From assembly GCA_903910645.1 (NCBI GenBank), contig CAIWAD010000113.1:1-45563 (forward strand): a stretch of 45,563 bases of DNA, written 5' to 3'. Below the pieces are notes generated by a model. It searched no databases, was not told the DNA's origin, and saw only the letters and a program-made list of their open reading frames with translations. This document shows, piece by piece, positions 28,090 through 37,068 of the stretch. Each line of letters starts with the position of its first letter. Positions within the stretch are counted from its first letter, which is position 1. This stretch comes from an uncultured bacterium. Lineage in GTDB: Bacteria; CAIWAD01. Made by a program: the position numbers and the translations under genes.

Positions 28090-28611
28090 TCAGGCCCACA
28101 GGTGCATGGTGTTCACCGGCTTGCCTTGCAGCTTCAAGTAATAGAAAAGCTGGCCTTTGTGCTGGGCCAAATGCTGAACCATCTGCAGAAGACGGCGTCC
28201 CAGCATCATGGTGCTGCCGTCCCAGGGCGCGGGCGCGGGTCGCGTATCAAGTTCAACCTCGTCCACCTGGGCCAGGCAGGCCAAGGCCAAGGCATGGTCC
28301 TCCGCCAGCAGGCGGCGCGCCTCGGCCACCGAGGCCACAGTGGGCAGTTTGTCCGCGCTGGGCATCATGTCCTCCTCGCTCATGGAGGAAGGATCGAAAT
28401 CGGCGGGGAAGCCCCAGTCACCTGTGATGAATCCCTTGAATCCACTGCCGCAGGCATTGGAGACATGCTTCAACAGTTGGCCCGTGCTCATCCAGTTCTC
28501 GCCCGTGGCGGGTTTCCAATCCAGGCTCCCCTCGTCCACCAGATCCAGCAGGCGCTGGGTGACGGCATAGCCGTCGGCAAGCTCGGCCTTGAGAAGGTCG
28601 ATGGCGTTCAT
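28090..28611 (-). CDS. DinB superfamily protein
   Basis: Protein of 173 residues of the DinB four-helix-bundle superfamily (putative metal-dependent hydrolases/transferases; function unknown). The metal-binding His pattern is visible in NWMSTGQLLKHVSNACGSG and MVQHLAQHKGQLFYYLKLQG, with the Trp-containing block SLDWKPATG between. AAGGA precedes the ATG at 28611. It appears to open a minus-strand group with the hemolysin-III and YicG-type genes, and is divergent from the large secreted-protein gene. Confidence 0.9.
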   Translation of the reverse strand: MNAIDLLKAELADGYAVTQRLLDLVDEGSLDWKPATGENWMSTGQLLKHVSNACGSGFKGFITGDWGFPADFDPSSMSEEDMMPSADKLPTVASVAEARRLLAEDHALALACLAQVDEVELDTRPAPAPWDGSTMMLGRRLLQMVQHLAQHKGQLFYYLKLQGKPVNTMHLWA

Positions 28612-28784
28612 GTGGTTGTCCTTCCGCTGTGTTGCGTGTGTGTGGCGCCCAATATTCTTGAGACCTTCCAGCCCCACAAGAGACAAAGCAAGGCTGCCAC
28701 AACCTTCACAAGTGCCATGCCGGAGGCCACAGGCGCCCCTGCCGCTTCCTACTTTGCCTCCACTTGTCACACCCGGGAGACACC

Positions 28785-31700
28785 ATGCGTCCAGCCGCCC
28801 GATTCCATTGGCCCGCCCCCTTCCTCCTCCTTGTGCTTGCCGGCCTGCTGCTGCCGTGGAGCGCGCCCCAGGCGGACTACCTCATCAAGGAAGGCACCGT
28901 GCACAAAGGCGGACGGGCCGACGCCCTGCCATGGCTGGACAACCGCACCCACCGCTTCGGCACCATGTGGCTGACCGTGAACAACTGGGGCTGGCTGGGA
29001 AACTTCAACGATTACGATGCCGACGCCTACAACGATGACGAGGCTCTGGACTGGGCGCCCCAGTGCGAAGTGCCCGGTGGCAGCCGCGTGCAGTATCTCT
29101 TCGCCGCCGGCCTGTGGGTGGGGGCCTTGATCGTGGATGAATACGGGCTGGCGGAGCCTCGCGTCTCCACCGGCGCCGACGGCTATGTGGCCGGCGAGGC
29201 CCATGAGTTCTATCCCGACGACAAGTCGCCCATTGAGGAGCGCAGCACGCGCAGCAACGCCATCAACGGCCTGGGCGCCAATGTGAGCAGCCCGCTGGCG
29301 GTGAGCGAGCAGGACTTCATCGCCGTGTACTCGGACACCCTGGTGGACACGCAGTTCACGCCCCCTGTGGAAGGCGTGGTGCACCAGCCCCTGGGCATCC
29401 GCATTACCCAGAAGAGCATGTCCTGGAGTTACGAGTACGCCAGCCGCACCATCATCATCGACTACGAGGTGGAAAATGTGGCCGAGCGCTACTTGAAGAA
29501 CCTCTACATCGGGCTCTATGTGGATGGCGATGTGGGGCGGCGGGGCTACCAGGAGAAGAACCTGGACGACATCGCCGGTTTCATCACCCAGGCTTACGAC
29601 AGCGCCCGCGGCCAGTGGATTGATGTGAACACCGCGTGGATTGCCGACAACGACGGCCGCGATGTGGATATCGATAGTGGCAACCAGTTCACCGCACCCC
29701 ATGTGACCGGCTTCCGCGTGCTGCGCAGCCCCAATCCCAAACTGCGCACATCATTCAACTGGTGGACCTCCTCCTTGAGCGCCGAGCAGGACTACGGTCC
29801 CAGCTGGCTAAGCTGGTCGGGCAGCCCGGAAGGCAACTGGAGCCAGCTGCGGGGCACGCCCCTGAACGATCCGGAGAAGTACTTCGTGCTCTCCAACGGG
29901 GAATTCGATTACAACCAGTGGATGGTGGACAACAGCCCGTGGATCGCCGCCCACCCCCAGGAATGGCGCAATGGCGAGGGCGTGGTGACGCGCAGCGAGG
30001 GCTGGCAGGATCCCGCCATCAGCGGGGTGAACGCCGCCGATGTGGCCAACGGCTACGACACGCGCTATCTGGTCAGTTGGGGACCCATGGGCGTGTTCGA
30101 CCACATCGACACCAGTGGTCGCTGGATATACCGCCTGAATCCTGGTGAGAAATTCTCCTTCACCGTGGCCCTGGTGGCCGGCATGAACTTCCACGATGTG
30201 AACGCTCCCCAGCAGCCGGAAGGCCCGCTGGATCCCGGGCTCTTCAACTTCCGCGGCCTGGAAAACAGCGCGCTGTGGGCCCAGCGCATCTACGACAACG
30301 AGCTGGTGGACACGCCGGTCTTCGACTTCGGCCAGGACGGCGTGCCCGACACGGGGGACCTGGACGAGGGCGATGGCGTGCCCGACACGGGCGACGGCTG
30401 GTATGGCGAGGATCTGGGCAGGGACGGCCTCTACGCGCCACTGGGAGCAGATCAGGACAGCGCCGCCGTGTGGTACTTCGGTCACTTCATGGGCTGGTAC
30501 AAAGGCCCGGACGCCGATGGCAGCGAGAACAACAGCTTGTTGGATGAGGGCGAGGACGAGCTCTTGTGGAGCCTGCAGAACTTCGTGGCCGACTCGGGCT
30601 ATGTCTACGCGGGGCCCAAATTGAGCCGCGGAGGCCACGCCTGGGTGAACAATGGCCAGGGCGGTCGTGCGCGACGCTCTTTTGGCGAAGGCGATGTGTG
30701 CGACTGGTTCATTGGCCACCTGAATTTGAACGGCGTGCTGGATCGGGGTGATGGCATCCCGGACTTCCAGGGTCCACCCCCCCCGCCGCCGCCAGTGATC
30801 CTGGCAGAGACCGGCGACGAGGAGGTGATCCTGCGCTGGAAGGACAACTCTGAGCGCTATGTGGATCCCTTCAGCCACCTGCGGGATTTTGAAGGCTACC
30901 GCGTGTGGGTGGCCAATGAGAACGCCGAACAGGGCTACGGCCTGCTGGGCGAGTGGGACAAGGTGGACTTCGCCTACTACGATAGAGAGGGAAGGCTGCG
31001 CACCATGCCGGACGGCCGCGGGTTCAATGAAGCCCCACCGGACAGCACGGTGGAGAACTGGAACCGCCAGGCGGTGGGCCCCAACAATGGACTGGCGGCC
31101 ATCCGCAATCCCCATGGCTGGACCGAGCCCTTCAGCGACGCCAACAGCGACCTGGTGTGGAATGCGCCGGAGCCCTTTGCCGACAGCAACGACAATGGCG
31201 TGTGGAATGCCGGGGAGGCCTTCCAGGACCTGAACGCCAACCATGTGTGGGATGCCGGCGAGGCCTACACGGACGAGAATGGCGACGGCCAGTTCAATGT
31301 GGCCGAGGACTACACGGTCTATGAGCTGCGCCTCTCCCCCGTGCGCAGCCACTTCCCGCGCTGGTACGCCGTTACGGCCTACGACTTCGGGGACTATCTG
31401 ACCGGCACAGAGCCCCTGGAAAGCGCCCGCATGGCCAATGCCACGCGCCTGGCCCCCAGCGGACTGCCGTCACGGCCGGTGGGCGTGGTGCCCAATCCCT
31501 ATCGCATGGACCAGGATTACACCCGGCGCTACATGGTCGGCCATGGCGGCGGGGATGGCCTGGCCTGGGAGAACCAGGATGACGGCAGTCCCGATTACTA
31601 CCCACAACAGGACCGGCGTCTGGACTTCATCAATCTCCCGTCACGCTGCGTCATCCGCATCTACACCGTGGCCGGGGATCTGGTGCAGATCCTTCCCCAC

Positions 31701-31874
31701 AATGTGGACGGGGACACCAACGCCCGCTGGTCCAGCCCCTTCAGCGAGAGCTGGGACTTGAACAGCCGCAATTACCAGCAGGTGGCCCCCGGCCTCTATT
31801 ACTTCAGCGTGGAGGACGCCACGGAGGAAGATGGAGGCACCATTCAGACCGGCCGTTTCGTGATCATCGGGTAG
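28785..31874 (+). CDS. Large secreted protein with EF-hand-like repeats and C-terminal secretion-type domain
   Basis: Exported protein of 1029 residues, function unknown. The N-terminus has a signal peptide (FLLLVLAGLLLPWSAPQA). The main body is rich in Trp, Asp and Gly (WLGNFNDYDADAYNDDEALD), as in large secreted proteins of FCB-group candidate phyla. A proline tract (GPPPPPPPV, about 665) leads to a fibronectin-III-like region (VILRWKDNSERYVDPFSHL). Four 15-residue Asp/Asn repeats follow (about 785-844). The final ~130 residues begin with GVVPNPYR and hold CVIRIYTVAGDLVQ and APGLYYFSVED, ending in GRFVIIG. That layout resembles C-terminal domains of type IX secretion cargo or structural repeats. 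GGGAGA precedes the ATG at 28785. Divergent from dinB and 165 bases before the OmpA-like gene. Confidence 0.88.
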   Translation: MRPAARFHWPAPFLLLVLAGLLLPWSAPQADYLIKEGTVHKGGRADALPWLDNRTHRFGTMWLTVNNWGWLGNFNDYDADAYNDDEALDWAPQCEVPGGSRVQYLFAAGLWVGALIVDEYGLAEPRVSTGADGYVAGEAHEFYPDDKSPIEERSTRSNAINGLGANVSSPLAVSEQDFIAVYSDTLVDTQFTPPVEGVVHQPLGIRITQKSMSWSYEYASRTIIIDYEVENVAERYLKNLYIGLYVDGDVGRRGYQEKNLDDIAGFITQAYDSARGQWIDVNTAWIADNDGRDVDIDSGNQFTAPHVTGFRVLRSPNPKLRTSFNWWTSSLSAEQDYGPSWLSWSGSPEGNWSQLRGTPLNDPEKYFVLSNGEFDYNQWMVDNSPWIAAHPQEWRNGEGVVTRSEGWQDPAISGVNAADVANGYDTRYLVSWGPMGVFDHIDTSGRWIYRLNPGEKFSFTVALVAGMNFHDVNAPQQPEGPLDPGLFNFRGLENSALWAQRIYDNELVDTPVFDFGQDGVPDTGDLDEGDGVPDTGDGWYGEDLGRDGLYAPLGADQDSAAVWYFGHFMGWYKGPDADGSENNSLLDEGEDELLWSLQNFVADSGYVYAGPKLSRGGHAWVNNGQGGRARRSFGEGDVCDWFIGHLNLNGVLDRGDGIPDFQGPPPPPPPVILAETGDEEVILRWKDNSERYVDPFSHLRDFEGYRVWVANENAEQGYGLLGEWDKVDFAYYDREGRLRTMPDGRGFNEAPPDSTVENWNRQAVGPNNGLAAIRNPHGWTEPFSDANSDLVWNAPEPFADSNDNGVWNAGEAFQDLNANHVWDAGEAYTDENGDGQFNVAEDYTVYELRLSPVRSHFPRWYAVTAYDFGDYLTGTEPLESARMANATRLAPSGLPSRPVGVVPNPYRMDQDYTRRYMVGHGGGDGLAWENQDDGSPDYYPQQDRRLDFINLPSRCVIRIYTVAGDLVQILPHNVDGDTNARWSSPFSESWDLNSRNYQQVAPGLYYFSVEDATEEDGGTIQTGRFVIIG
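31137..31316 (+). repeat. Four 45-bp units encoding Asp/Asn-rich EF-hand-like repeats
   Basis: Four in-frame 15-residue units: DANSDLVWNAPEPFA, DSNDNGVWNAGEAFQ, DLNANHVWDAGEAYT and DENGDGQFNVAEDYT. Each has D-x-N-x-D/N spacing and a Glu at position 13 (12 in the last unit), like calcium loops of dockerin or EF-hand type. Confidence 0.85.
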
Positions 31875-32039
31875 CGCGGCGCCGCCACCCGGTCGGACCT
31901 TCTTCCGTGCAGCCATTTCCCGCTTGGCGCGGCCAGGGCTTCATCTTGCCCTCCGCCGCATGCCTTGGTATGTTGAATCGCCGTGCAGAACGCAGGGCCA
32001 CACAGCACGATCAAATCGCATAAAATCATTGGGGGACAC

Positions 32040-33416
32040 ATGAGACAGCTCACGCTGGGACTTTGCTTGTTGGGGGCGCTGGTCGCCCGCCAGAGCTGGG
32101 CGGAAAACGCGGGGAAGTGGGAGTACGGGGCCGCGCTGGGCCTGGGCACCTACGCGGGCGATGTGGACAAGAGCGGCATGGGGCCTTACGGGGATTTGCG
32201 CGCCCATCATTGGCTAAGTGAGAAAATGGCCCTGGGTCTGGTGGTGGGAGGCGTGCGCCTTTCCGCCAATGAGTCGGACAATCTGCGCTTCAAGACCCCG
32301 CTCCTGGGCCTTACGGGCCGCTTGAAGTACCTGCCCCTTGGCGAGCGCAGCTGGACTCCATATGTGACGGGTGGCCTGGAGTGGGTGACCTTCAACGCCG
32401 AGGACCTGGAAGGCTCCGACGACCACGCCCCCCAGCACGACATCACCGTGCAGAGCGAGACCACCGGCATGGCCGTGCCCCTGGGGCTGGGCCTGAGCCA
32501 TCGCTTGAATGAGAATTGGCTGCTCACGCTGGAAGGCCTCTTCCACCTGAGTTCCACGGACTGGATCGACGATCTGGAGCTGAACGACGACTCCGACCAC
32601 TGGACCACACTCAGCGCCGGCCTGGCCTGGTTCCCCGGTGAAGCCAAGCCGGTGGACACGGATGGCGATGGCATTGAGGACAAGCTGGACCGCTGCCCCA
32701 CCCGCCCGGAGGACAAGGACAGTTTCGAGGACAGCGATGGCTGTCCCGATCCGGACAACGACAAGGACGGCGTGCTGGATGCGGATGACAAGTGCCCGCT
32801 GAAGGCCGAGGACAAGGACGGCTTCGAGGACAGTGACGGCTGTCCCGATCCGGACAACGACAAGGACGGCGTGTTGGATGTGGACGACAAGTGCCCCAAC
32901 CAGGCCGAGGACAAGGACGGCTTCGAGGACGCTGACGGCTGCCCCGATCCGGACAACGACAAGGACGGCGTGCTGGACGAAGAGGACAAGTGTCCGGACA
33001 AGCCGGAAATCGTGAACGGCTACAAGGACCAGGACGGCTGCCCCGACACCAAGCCCGAGGTGCAGGTGGAGGCGGGCAAGTCCATTGTGCTGGAAGGCGT
33101 GAACTTCGACTCCGGCAAGGCCACCCTGCAGGCGGGCAGCGAAGAGCCCCTGGGCAAGGTGCTGCGCACGCTGCAGGAGAATCCGGAGATCACGCTGCAG
33201 ATCCAGGGCCACACGGACAACCAGGGCAAGGCCCAGCTGAATCGCGAACTGTCCCAACGCCGGGCGGACACGGTGAAAGCCTGGTTGGTGGAACGCGGCG
33301 TGGAGGCCGCGCGCCTGGAAGCCAAGGGCTTTGGCCCGGACAAGCCGCTTGTGGACAACGGCACGGCTGATGGTCGTGCGCGCAACCGGCGCATCGAATT
33401 CCTGCGCCTGAACTAA
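32040..33416 (+). CDS. OmpA-family outer-membrane protein with thrombospondin type-3 repeats
   Basis: Outer-membrane protein of 458 residues linking the membrane to peptidoglycan. A signal peptide (LGLCLLGALVARQSWA) precedes an eight-strand-like beta barrel (about 22-205, from KWEYGAALGLGTYAGDV). A Ca2+-binding linker follows, beginning VDTDGDGIEDKLDRCP, with three nearly identical 33-residue units (224-322) of the thrombospondin-3 type. The C-terminal OmpA domain carries GVNFDSGKATL, QGHTDNQGKAQLN and NRRIEFLRLN, with the Asp and Arg that bind diaminopimelate. The ATG at 32040 has GGGGGA close upstream and the signal peptide right behind it; an open extension to 31983 is not supported. Ends at a perfect palindromic terminator. 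Confidence 0.95.
   Translation: MRQLTLGLCLLGALVARQSWAENAGKWEYGAALGLGTYAGDVDKSGMGPYGDLRAHHWLSEKMALGLVVGGVRLSANESDNLRFKTPLLGLTGRLKYLPLGERSWTPYVTGGLEWVTFNAEDLEGSDDHAPQHDITVQSETTGMAVPLGLGLSHRLNENWLLTLEGLFHLSSTDWIDDLELNDDSDHWTTLSAGLAWFPGEAKPVDTDGDGIEDKLDRCPTRPEDKDSFEDSDGCPDPDNDKDGVLDADDKCPLKAEDKDGFEDSDGCPDPDNDKDGVLDVDDKCPNQAEDKDGFEDADGCPDPDNDKDGVLDEEDKCPDKPEIVNGYKDQDGCPDTKPEVQVEAGKSIVLEGVNFDSGKATLQAGSEEPLGKVLRTLQENPEITLQIQGHTDNQGKAQLNRELSQRRADTVKAWLVERGVEAARLEAKGFGPDKPLVDNGTADGRARNRRIEFLRLN
32709..33005 (+). repeat. Three tandem 99-bp units in the OmpA-like linker
   Basis: Units at 32709-32807, 32808-32906 and 32907-33005 encode near-identical 33-residue thrombospondin-3 repeats with core DGCPDPDNDKDGVLD. 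Similarity extends to the DNA (for example GATCCGGACAACGACAAGGA in all three), suggesting recent duplication or gene conversion. Confidence 0.93.
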
Positions 33417-33436
33417 GGCCTTCCACAGTCAACAAG

Positions 33437-33464
33437 GCAGAGGGCCCCCGCGGGGGCCCTCTGC
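33437..33464. terminator. Palindromic terminator after the OmpA-like gene
   Basis: GCAGAGGGCCCCCG and CGGGGGCCCTCTGC abut as a perfect 28-base palindrome between the convergent OmpA-like and hybrid-kinase genes. The plus strand continues with TGTTTG, so the T-tract is short. Confidence 0.85.
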
Positions 33465-33491
33465 TGTTTGTGGTGTAGGAAAAAGGGGGGA

Positions 33492-35111
33492 TCAGTGCAC
33501 GAGATCGGAGATCCAGTGGCTCAGCTCACGGATCTTCACAGGCTTCATGAGCAGAGGCACATGGGCAATCTGCTCCAGGCGCTGCAGGTTCTGCTGGCCG
33601 GCGAAGCCCGTTACCACCAGCACGGCCTGGTCATCTTTCAGCGCGCGGATGCGCCGCAGGGCCTCCAGGCCGTCCATGCGCGGCATCATGAGATCCAGCA
33701 GCACCAGGTCCCATCCGGTGCTGTCCGCCATGAAGGCCTCCACCGCTGCAAGGCCGTCCGACATGGGCACCACATCGTAACCCAGGGTGCGGATCAAATC
33801 GCACATGGTGCCGCGCACCACTTCATCATCGTCCACCACCATCACTCTTCCCTGGCCCTTCACCGTTTCCCGCTCTGTTTTGGGCAGGCTCGGCATGCGT
33901 GAGGCCATATCGTCCACCCAGGGAAAGAAGAGACGAAACTGCGTGCCCCAATCCTTCAGGGTGGTGACGCACAGACAGCCGCCCAGCTCCTCCACAGACT
34001 TGCGCACCATGGCCAGGCCCAGACCCGTGCCCAGTCCTTCCTCCTTGGTGGTGAAGAAGGGGTCGAAGATGCGGTGGAGACAGGCCAGGTCGATGCCTGT
34101 GCCCGTGTCGCACACATCCACCTGAACCAGCTGGCACCCGGGATCCATGCCCGACATCCGGGCTTCACCCATCCACAGGCCACCCGCCTCACGCCGGGCT
34201 TCGCGCAGATCCATCACGGTGCCACGCCGTGTGGACAGGCTCATTTCGCCTCCCTCGGGCATGGCATCGCGGGCATTCACACACAGGTTCATCAGCAGCT
34301 GGTGCAACACGGTGGTCTCCGCGCGCACGGTGCTGTCCGCGGAGTCCAGTTCCATGCGGATGGAAATGCGGGGATCCACGCTGCGCCGCATGAGCACGGC
34401 CACATCGCGCACCACCTGATTGAACTGCACGGTCTCGCGGCCGCCATCCTCCAGGCGGGCCACCCGCAGCACCTTGCGTGTCATGAGGGCGCCACGAGAG
34501 GTGGCTTCGGCAATTTGCGCCACCAGGGAGGCGCTTTCATCATCCAGCGTGCCGTGGGAATCCAGCAGCTCGGCGGCTCCCATGATGCAGGCCAGCACAT
34601 TGTTCAAGTCGTGGACAATGCCGGCCGCCAGAAGCCCAAAGCTCTCCATGCGCTGGCTGCGCTGCAGCTGGTTCAACAGGCGTGTTCGCTCCACATCGTC
34701 CAGCGGGCCTTCAAGTGGCGGATCCAGCACCAGCAGGAAATCCTGCAGTCGGCCATCCCGATCCTGCACGGCCAACCCGCGCACGCGGCTGCGGCGCATG
34801 CTGAAGGCCTTGTTCCCCGAAAGGAGGATCTCGCCCTCAAATGCCTCCAGCCTGTCCAGCAAGGCCTGCACCGGTGCCGACAATCCGCAGGCGGCCAGTG
34901 GCACGAAGTGCCGTAGACTGCGCCCCACCACGGAACCCTGGACATCCAGCAGTTCCCGTGCCGGGCCGTTGAGTTCCCGGATGATGCCTTGACGATCCGC
35001 CAGCAGAACCCCGGTACCCACCTGCTTCAACAAGGTTTGCAGGGTCGTCCGGGGAGCCAGGGCGTTCAGGGCTTCACCCCTTCGTCCAGTCTGGATGGGA
35101 GTCACTTGCAT
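33492..35111 (-). CDS. Hybrid histidine kinase (PAS, HisKA, HATPase, REC)
   Basis: Soluble sensor kinase of 539 residues. An N-terminal PAS domain (LLKQVGTGVLLADRQGIIRE to about 140) leads to a HisKA domain with GIVHDLNNVLACIMGAAELL (His near 195). HATPase follows with the N box NLCVNARDAMPEGG, then CDTGTGID, DPFFTTKEEG and GTGLGLAMV. A C-terminal receiver has VMVVDDDEVV, phospho-Asp in LVLLDLMMPRMDG and Lys in LLMKPVK. No membrane helix is apparent. The ATG at 35111 has GAGG upstream; the longer frame to 35156 is less likely. It resembles the kinase half of the larger protein at 22517-25330. No partner gene adjoins; fbaB lies upstream behind a terminator. Confidence 0.93.
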   Translation of the reverse strand: MQVTPIQTGRRGEALNALAPRTTLQTLLKQVGTGVLLADRQGIIRELNGPARELLDVQGSVVGRSLRHFVPLAACGLSAPVQALLDRLEAFEGEILLSGNKAFSMRRSRVRGLAVQDRDGRLQDFLLVLDPPLEGPLDDVERTRLLNQLQRSQRMESFGLLAAGIVHDLNNVLACIMGAAELLDSHGTLDDESASLVAQIAEATSRGALMTRKVLRVARLEDGGRETVQFNQVVRDVAVLMRRSVDPRISIRMELDSADSTVRAETTVLHQLLMNLCVNARDAMPEGGEMSLSTRRGTVMDLREARREAGGLWMGEARMSGMDPGCQLVQVDVCDTGTGIDLACLHRIFDPFFTTKEEGLGTGLGLAMVRKSVEELGGCLCVTTLKDWGTQFRLFFPWVDDMASRMPSLPKTERETVKGQGRVMVVDDDEVVRGTMCDLIRTLGYDVVPMSDGLAAVEAFMADSTGWDLVLLDLMMPRMDGLEALRRIRALKDDQAVLVVTGFAGQQNLQRLEQIAHVPLLMKPVKIRELSHWISDLVH

Positions 35112-35199
35112 CGTCGCCTCATACTCATGGCGGGCGCCCCGCGGCGCAGCTTCCAACTGCTATCGACAAACGAGACATGTGGATTTAGCCTGCATGGAA

Positions 35200-35233
35200 A
35201 AGCCCCCCCGCAGCCAATGCCACGGAGGGGCTT
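35200..35233 (-). terminator. Terminator of fbaB
   Basis: On the minus strand AAGCCCCTCCG pairs with CGGGGGGGCTT (11 positions, one mismatch) around a 12-nt loop, followed by TT. It lies 21 bases after the fbaB stop. Confidence 0.85.
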
Positions 35234-35253
35234 GAAGGTCCTGCGGAAAAGGG

Positions 35254-36306
35254 TCAGGCCACGGTGACCTCGGGGCAGAGGTACACGTCCTGCACGGCGT
35301 TGATGATCTCCACGCCTTCCTTCATCGGCTTCTGGAAAGCCTTGCGCCCAAGGATGAGGCCCATGCCGCCACCACGCTTGTTCACCACGGCAGTGCGCAC
35401 GGCCTGGGACAAATCGTTCTGGCCGGAGGCGCCGCCGCTGTTGATAAGGCCGGCGCGGCCCATGTAGCAATTCACCACCTGCCAGCGCACCAGGTCAATG
35501 GGATTGTCGCTGATCAAGTCGCCGTACATGCGGGGATCGCTCTTGCCGAAATGCAGGGACGGGAAACCGCCATTGCATTCAGGGAGCTTCTGCTTGATGA
35601 TGTCCGCCTGAATGGTGACGCCCAGGTGGTTGGCCTGGCCGGTAAGATCCGCCGCCACATGGTAGTCCTTGTCCCCGGTGGAGAAAGCGGGATTGCGCAG
35701 GTAGCACCACAGGATGGTGAAGAGGCCGCGCTCGTGGGCGTAGGCGAAAGCTTCGGAAACCTCCAGGATCTGGCGATTGCTCTCGTCGCTGCCGAAGTAA
35801 ATGGTGGCTCCCACACCGGCGGCGCCCATTTCCACCGCCTGGTCCACCTGGGCGAACATGATCTGGTCATACTGGTTGGGATGGCTGAGCAACTGATTGT
35901 GGTTCAGTTTCACCACGAAGGGGATGCGATGGGCATAGCGTCGACTGACAATGCCCAGCACGCCCAGGGTGGAGGTGACGCCGTTGCAGCCCGACTCCAT
36001 GGCCAGCCGCACGATGTTTTCCGGATCGAAATAATCCGGATTGCGCGAGAAACTGGCGCCGGCGCTGTGCTCAATTCCCTGATCCACTGGTAAAATGGAC
36101 AGATAACCGCTGCCACCCAAGCGGCCACATTCGTGCAACCACTGCAGTTGGCGCAGGACACGATTGCTGCGATCACTTGCGGCGAACACTTTGTCCACAT
36201 GGTTGGGGCCGGGCAGATGCAGTCGGCTGCGGTCAATGGTTTGACACTTGTGTTCCAGTAGACTTGCCGCTTCGGAACCCAGATGGGACTGAATTTTCGA
36301 AATCAT
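35254..36306 (-). CDS. fbaB: Fructose-bisphosphate aldolase class I, FbaB/DhnA type
   Basis: Cleaves fructose 1,6-bisphosphate to dihydroxyacetone phosphate and glyceraldehyde 3-phosphate (glycolysis/gluconeogenesis), cytosolic. At 350 residues it matches E. coli FbaB. The Schiff-base Lys238 in [13 protein letters not shown] corresponds to FbaB Lys237. Phosphate-binding [13 protein letters not shown] and [13 protein letters not shown], and the opening block [12 protein letters not shown], are family-typical. AAGGAG precedes the ATG at 36306. Divergent from a small HTH regulator across 245 bases containing a 16-bp palindrome, so regulation by that protein is plausible. Confidence 0.97.
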   Translation of the reverse strand: MISKIQSHLGSEAASLLEHKCQTIDRSRLHLPGPNHVDKVFAASDRSNRVLRQLQWLHECGRLGGSGYLSILPVDQGIEHSAGASFSRNPDYFDPENIVRLAMESGCNGVTSTLGVLGIVSRRYAHRIPFVVKLNHNQLLSHPNQYDQIMFAQVDQAVEMGAAGVGATIYFGSDESNRQILEVSEAFAYAHERGLFTILWCYLRNPAFSTGDKDYHVAADLTGQANHLGVTIQADIIKQKLPECNGGFPSLHFGKSDPRMYGDLISDNPIDLVRWQVVNCYMGRAGLINSGGASGQNDLSQAVRTAVVNKRGGGMGLILGRKAFQKPMKEGVEIINAVQDVYLCPEVTVA

Positions 36307-36340
36307 TTTCTTGCTCCTTGGACTGATGTCGACCGAAAAA

Positions 36341-36505
36341 GTAGGAAATGAAAGGCCAAAGGGTGGCGTGTGCGCAATTCTCTCGATACATTGTGCTTGT
36401 GTTGTTGTCAGTCATGGCTTTGCAACACCTGTTGCACTTCGTTCACTTGTGAGCATTGTGTGACTATTCATTTCTTCGCAGTTTGCTACTTGACTGTAGG
36501 AAATG
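36341..36505. repeat. Direct repeat GTAGGAAATG in the fbaB/HTH-gene intergenic region
   Basis: The 10-mer GTAGGAAATG occurs at 36341-36350 and 36496-36505, flanking the palindrome at 36421 at similar distances (70 and 59 bases). It could be a regulator box; chance cannot be excluded. Confidence 0.4.
36421..36436. promoter_or_regulatory. 16-bp palindrome TGCAACA-CC-TGTTGCA, candidate operator
   Basis: TGCAACA (36421-36427) and TGTTGCA (36430-36436) form a perfect inverted repeat with a 2-nt centre. It lies 114 bases upstream of fbaB and 115 bases upstream of the divergent HTH gene, so it is central to both promoters. Size and symmetry suit a dimeric HTH repressor. The protein is inferred. Confidence 0.5.
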
Positions 36506-36551
36506 GGCTGGGGTTCGACACTTTCACCTGGAATAATTGATGGGGACCGCC

Positions 36552-37010
36552 ATGGTACGCAAACGCATTGACCCGCAGGCCCGGGTGATCCACACCCAGG
36601 TCGGCAAAACCCTGCGCAAGCTCATGAACGAAAACGGCGACGGCAAAGGCATCGGCATCATCCGCCTGGCCAAGCATGCCGGTATCGGTGTGGGTAGTGT
36701 GCAGAGTATTCTGAACGATCCGGATCACAGCCCCAGTCTGCGCGTGCTGGATCGCCTGTCCAAATACTTCAAGCTGAACGGCGTATGGACGCTGGTTCGG
36801 GGTCTGGAGTACGAAGATGAGGTGAACGCCTGGCTGGCCAACAACAAGCTGCCCTTCAAACTAACCCAGGAAGACATCCTGCGCATCCAGAAAATGTGCC
36901 ACAAGGTGCAGAATTTTGATGCCATTGCCTTCGCCATGGGTGCCGCCCAGGACATGTCCCGGGAAGAGTTTGAGACCTATTTGGGCCGTCTTGAAAAGGC
37001 CGCGGGCTGA
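36552..37010 (+). CDS. Small helix-turn-helix DNA-binding protein
   Basis: Predicted transcriptional regulator of 152 residues. The HTH (about 38-75) reads GIIRLAKHAGIGVGSVQSIL, resembling the LacI/XRE type (LacI: DVAEYAGVSYQTVSRVVN), followed by helices LRVLDRLSKYFKL. The remaining ~75 residues are helical and charged, with no known ligand domain (LTQEDILRIQKMCHKVQNFD), so it is too short for a classical LacI repressor. The ATG at 36552 is chosen for its moderate site GGGGA; starts at 36537 and 36540 are close alternatives. It is divergent from fbaB across the palindrome and ends in a strong terminator. Target genes are not proven. Confidence 0.82.
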   Translation: MVRKRIDPQARVIHTQVGKTLRKLMNENGDGKGIGIIRLAKHAGIGVGSVQSILNDPDHSPSLRVLDRLSKYFKLNGVWTLVRGLEYEDEVNAWLANNKLPFKLTQEDILRIQKMCHKVQNFDAIAFAMGAAQDMSREEFETYLGRLEKAAG

Positions 37011-37030
37011 TTCTCACAGCATGAGTTGTG

Positions 37031-37059
37031 AAGAACGCCGGCTTGCCGGCGTTCTTTTT
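37031..37059 (+). terminator. Terminator after the HTH gene
   Basis: AAGAACGCCGGC and GCCGGCGTTCTT form a perfect 12-bp stem with a TT loop, followed by TTT. It ends only about 10 bases before the next start codon at 37069. Confidence 0.92.
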
Positions 37060-37068
37060 GAGTGAACC

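Noticed and set aside
29808-31352. 514-codon minus-strand frame opposite the large secreted protein
   Set aside because: Antisense of a gene with signal peptide and repeats; composition rich in Val, His and Ala typical of shadows.
32709-33005. Possible CRISPR-like array
   Set aside because: The 99-bp units are contiguous, in frame and code for thrombospondin-3 repeats; no spacers.
36233-36415. 60-codon minus-strand frame before fbaB
   Set aside because: No ribosome site, overlaps the fbaB start in another frame, and has no similarity.
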